Positions 25,754 to 26,978 of a stretch of DNA of 26,978 nt are shown here, one piece after another. Under the pieces are notes generated by a model. The model saw only the letters and a program-made list of their open reading frames with translations. It was not told where the DNA came from and ran no database searches. Both the position numbers and the translations under genes were made by a program. Positions within the stretch are counted from its first letter, which is position 1; each line of letters starts with the position of its first letter. Origin of the DNA: JAYEJW01 sp034716535 (GTDB lineage Bacteria > Pseudomonadota > Gammaproteobacteria > Chromatiales > Chromatiaceae); contig JAYEJW010000520.1 in NCBI GenBank assembly GCA_034716535.1, forward strand, positions 1 to 26,978, read 5' to 3'.

Positions 25754-26359
25754 TTGAGATCCATTCCCTCATACGCCGTGAATCTCGACCCGGGTGCGAC
25801 GTCCTCTGCGCGCGCATCCGAGGGGAAATCTGTCGAACGGGAAAAAGCTGCGGTGGGGCTGGTTCAGTCCGGCACGTCCGCTGCCGAGATATCTCCCCGA
25901 CGGATCCAAACGGACGACTCCCGCATCGACGGCGTCGTCATCGGTTACCTCATCGGGCTCGATGCCGATGGAATCCGCTTGGTTGACTATCCGGGAAATC
26001 CGGTCGGCTCGCCGGTCCCTGTGATTGCCCTGGCCTCTCCCGGCACCGCCGAAGCCGGCCAACAGGTGGCGTTGATGTTCGAGGGTGGTGACCCCCGGCG
26101 TCCGATCCTCATCGGGCCGATCGTCTGCCAAGACCGACCTGTTGGAACCGCAATCGGAACGCCAAAGGCGCATACATTGGATGTTTCAACGGACGGTCAA
26201 CGAGTAACTCTTACCGCTGAGAAAGAGATCGTGCTCCGTTGCGGAGAGGCAAGCATTACGCTCACGCACGCCGGCAAAATCCTGATACGCGGCGCGTACG
26301 TCGTCAGCCGGTCCTCCGGTGTAAACCGGATCAAGGGCGGCTCGGTGCAAATTAACTAG
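25754..26359 (+). CDS. DUF6484 domain protein associated with type VI secretion
   Basis: The protein has 201 residues. The first 55 residues are low-complexity and unrecognised. Residues about 58-125 carry the DUF6484 pattern (IDGVVIGYLIGLDADGIRLV, DYPGNPVGSPVPVIALASPG, VALMFEGGDPRRPILIGPIV), a small beta-rich module. The tail contains short repeats that resemble the VgrG needle style (KEIVLRCGEASITLTHAGKI, LIRGAYVVSRSSGV, NRIKGGSVQIN). Such proteins are found downstream of vgrG and probably act as spike-associated or chaperone-like factors; the exact job is not known to me. The likely start is a TTG at 25754 with AGAGG about nine bases upstream. It lies 33 bases behind vgrG and 24 bases before the DUF2169 gene, so the three form an operon. 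Confidence 0.8.
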   Translation: MRSIPSYAVNLDPGATSSARASEGKSVEREKAAVGLVQSGTSAAEISPRRIQTDDSRIDGVVIGYLIGLDADGIRLVDYPGNPVGSPVPVIALASPGTAEAGQQVALMFEGGDPRRPILIGPIVCQDRPVGTAIGTPKAHTLDVSTDGQRVTLTAEKEIVLRCGEASITLTHAGKILIRGAYVVSRSSGVNRIKGGSVQIN

Positions 26360-26383
26360 GCCTTCGGCACGGGTAGAGAGCTG

Positions 26384-26978
26384 ATGTGGGCTGTCGACAA
26401 CCGAACCCCCTACGCGGCAGAACGCAACTGGTATCTCGATAAAAACGCCGTAAAGAGCTGGGTAGTCGCCGTCAAAGGAACCTTCGACATCCTACCCGAC
26501 GGCTCCCTGCGCGTTGCCGACAATCAGGAAGATCCGCTCTACGCCCCTGAGTACGAAGGTGAGCCGGGCAAGTCTAGCTTGAAGTACGAGGCCGATCTCG
26601 CAGGCCCCAAGAACAACACGGATATCGTACTCATCGCTCATGCCTTTGCTCCGGACCGCGACCCGGTGCGAAACATGGCCGTAGAGATGGCAGTCGGCGA
26701 TATTCGCAAGCAAGCTGTAGTATCCGGCGACCGACGCTGGGAAAAGGGCATCGCCGGGCTGTCGATGACGGAGCCGGAGCCGTTCCTGCAGATGCCGCTG
26801 GTGCCGGAACGAGCGTTTGGCGGCTATGACAAGCGGCCAGAGGACCCGTCCGAGCATCGCTACTACGCGAGCAATCCGATCGGAACCGGCTTCGCTGTCA
26901 GAGACGCGCATCTCGACGGAGCCCTCCTCCCCAACGTCGAGTATCCGAACCAGCGAATCTCCGCCTGGAAGGATCGAC
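26384..26978 (+). CDS. DUF2169 domain protein, type VI secretion associated (partial, cut by window end)
   Basis: The ATG at 26384, with AGAGAG just upstream, opens MWAVDNRTPYAAERNWYLDK and stays open for 198 codons to the end of the window. Recognisable DUF2169 segments are SWVVAVKGTFDILPDG, GPKNNTDIVLIAHAFAPD, RRWEKGIAGLSMTEPEPF and MPLVPERAFGGYD, followed by ASNPIGTGFA and LPNVEYPNQRISAW. DUF2169 proteins are adaptors or chaperones that help load effectors or PAAR-like proteins on VgrG; many are longer and carry pentapeptide repeats behind this domain. The true length and C terminus lie outside the window. The co-direction and short spacing with vgrG and the DUF6484 gene support a delivery-operon role. 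Confidence 0.88.
   Translation, partial: MWAVDNRTPYAAERNWYLDKNAVKSWVVAVKGTFDILPDGSLRVADNQEDPLYAPEYEGEPGKSSLKYEADLAGPKNNTDIVLIAHAFAPDRDPVRNMAVEMAVGDIRKQAVVSGDRRWEKGIAGLSMTEPEPFLQMPLVPERAFGGYDKRPEDPSEHRYYASNPIGTGFAVRDAHLDGALLPNVEYPNQRISAWKDR

Overview
The window looks like a chromosomal segment of a GC-rich gammaproteobacterium. The closest style is a sulfur-metabolising lineage such as Chromatiales or a relative, but I cannot fix the genus from sequence alone. The evidence is a CysB-type LysR regulator divergent from cysJ-cysI-cysH with the PAPS-type CysH, a bacterial cyclopropane-fatty-acyl synthase, an Old Yellow Enzyme homologue, a BarA-like hybrid kinase and type VI secretion genes. I see no rRNA, tRNA, CRISPR array or intact transposase.

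Layout. (1) Positions 1-1554 hold only truncated pieces of four unrelated genes: a methyltransferase, an HxlR-type regulator, a DMT permease and a berberine-bridge-type FAD enzyme. A small secreted ankyrin protein follows (1555-2031). (2) At 2185-3507 are a frameshifted FAD-oxidoreductase remnant and an intact cfa, then an ene-reductase at 3999-5099. (3) At 5503-10720 cysB is divergent from a tightly packed cysJIH operon for assimilatory sulfite and PAPS reduction. (4) At 10872-12620 are a TRAP-transporter remnant, three small genes (one a DUF6455 membrane protein) and a degenerate AT-rich repeat array. (5) At 12845-18333 is the most unusual block. It holds a long perfect palindrome, the C-terminal stub of a cellulose-synthase-like glycosyltransferase and a 115-bp MITE with an 8-bp target duplication. 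These are followed by a co-directional run of four genes: DUF3131 protein, coiled-coil membrane protein, second DUF3131 protein, and an outer-membrane barrel fused to a degenerate DUF3131-like domain. (6) At 18396-21322, on the opposite strand, a di-iron/MBL-fold ODP-like protein is followed two bases later by a PAS-containing hybrid histidine kinase with two receivers. (7) At 21720-26978 are type VI secretion genes: a single-chain TssB/TssC-like sheath protein divergent from vgrG, a DUF6484 protein and a DUF2169 protein cut by the window end.

The best candidate for an undescribed system is the DUF3131/barrel block. Its parts reach from inner membrane to outer membrane, and three of its members share one sugar-enzyme-like fold signature. 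This suggests a cell-envelope machine for making, trimming or exporting a polysaccharide. The synthase next to it survives here only as a C-terminal stub, so the machine may have lost its synthase, be fed by another synthase elsewhere, or be decaying. The ODP/kinase pair is the second candidate, as an oxygen- or NO-responsive signalling module. The many gene fragments without any visible transposase indicate a region rich in past recombination and gene loss.
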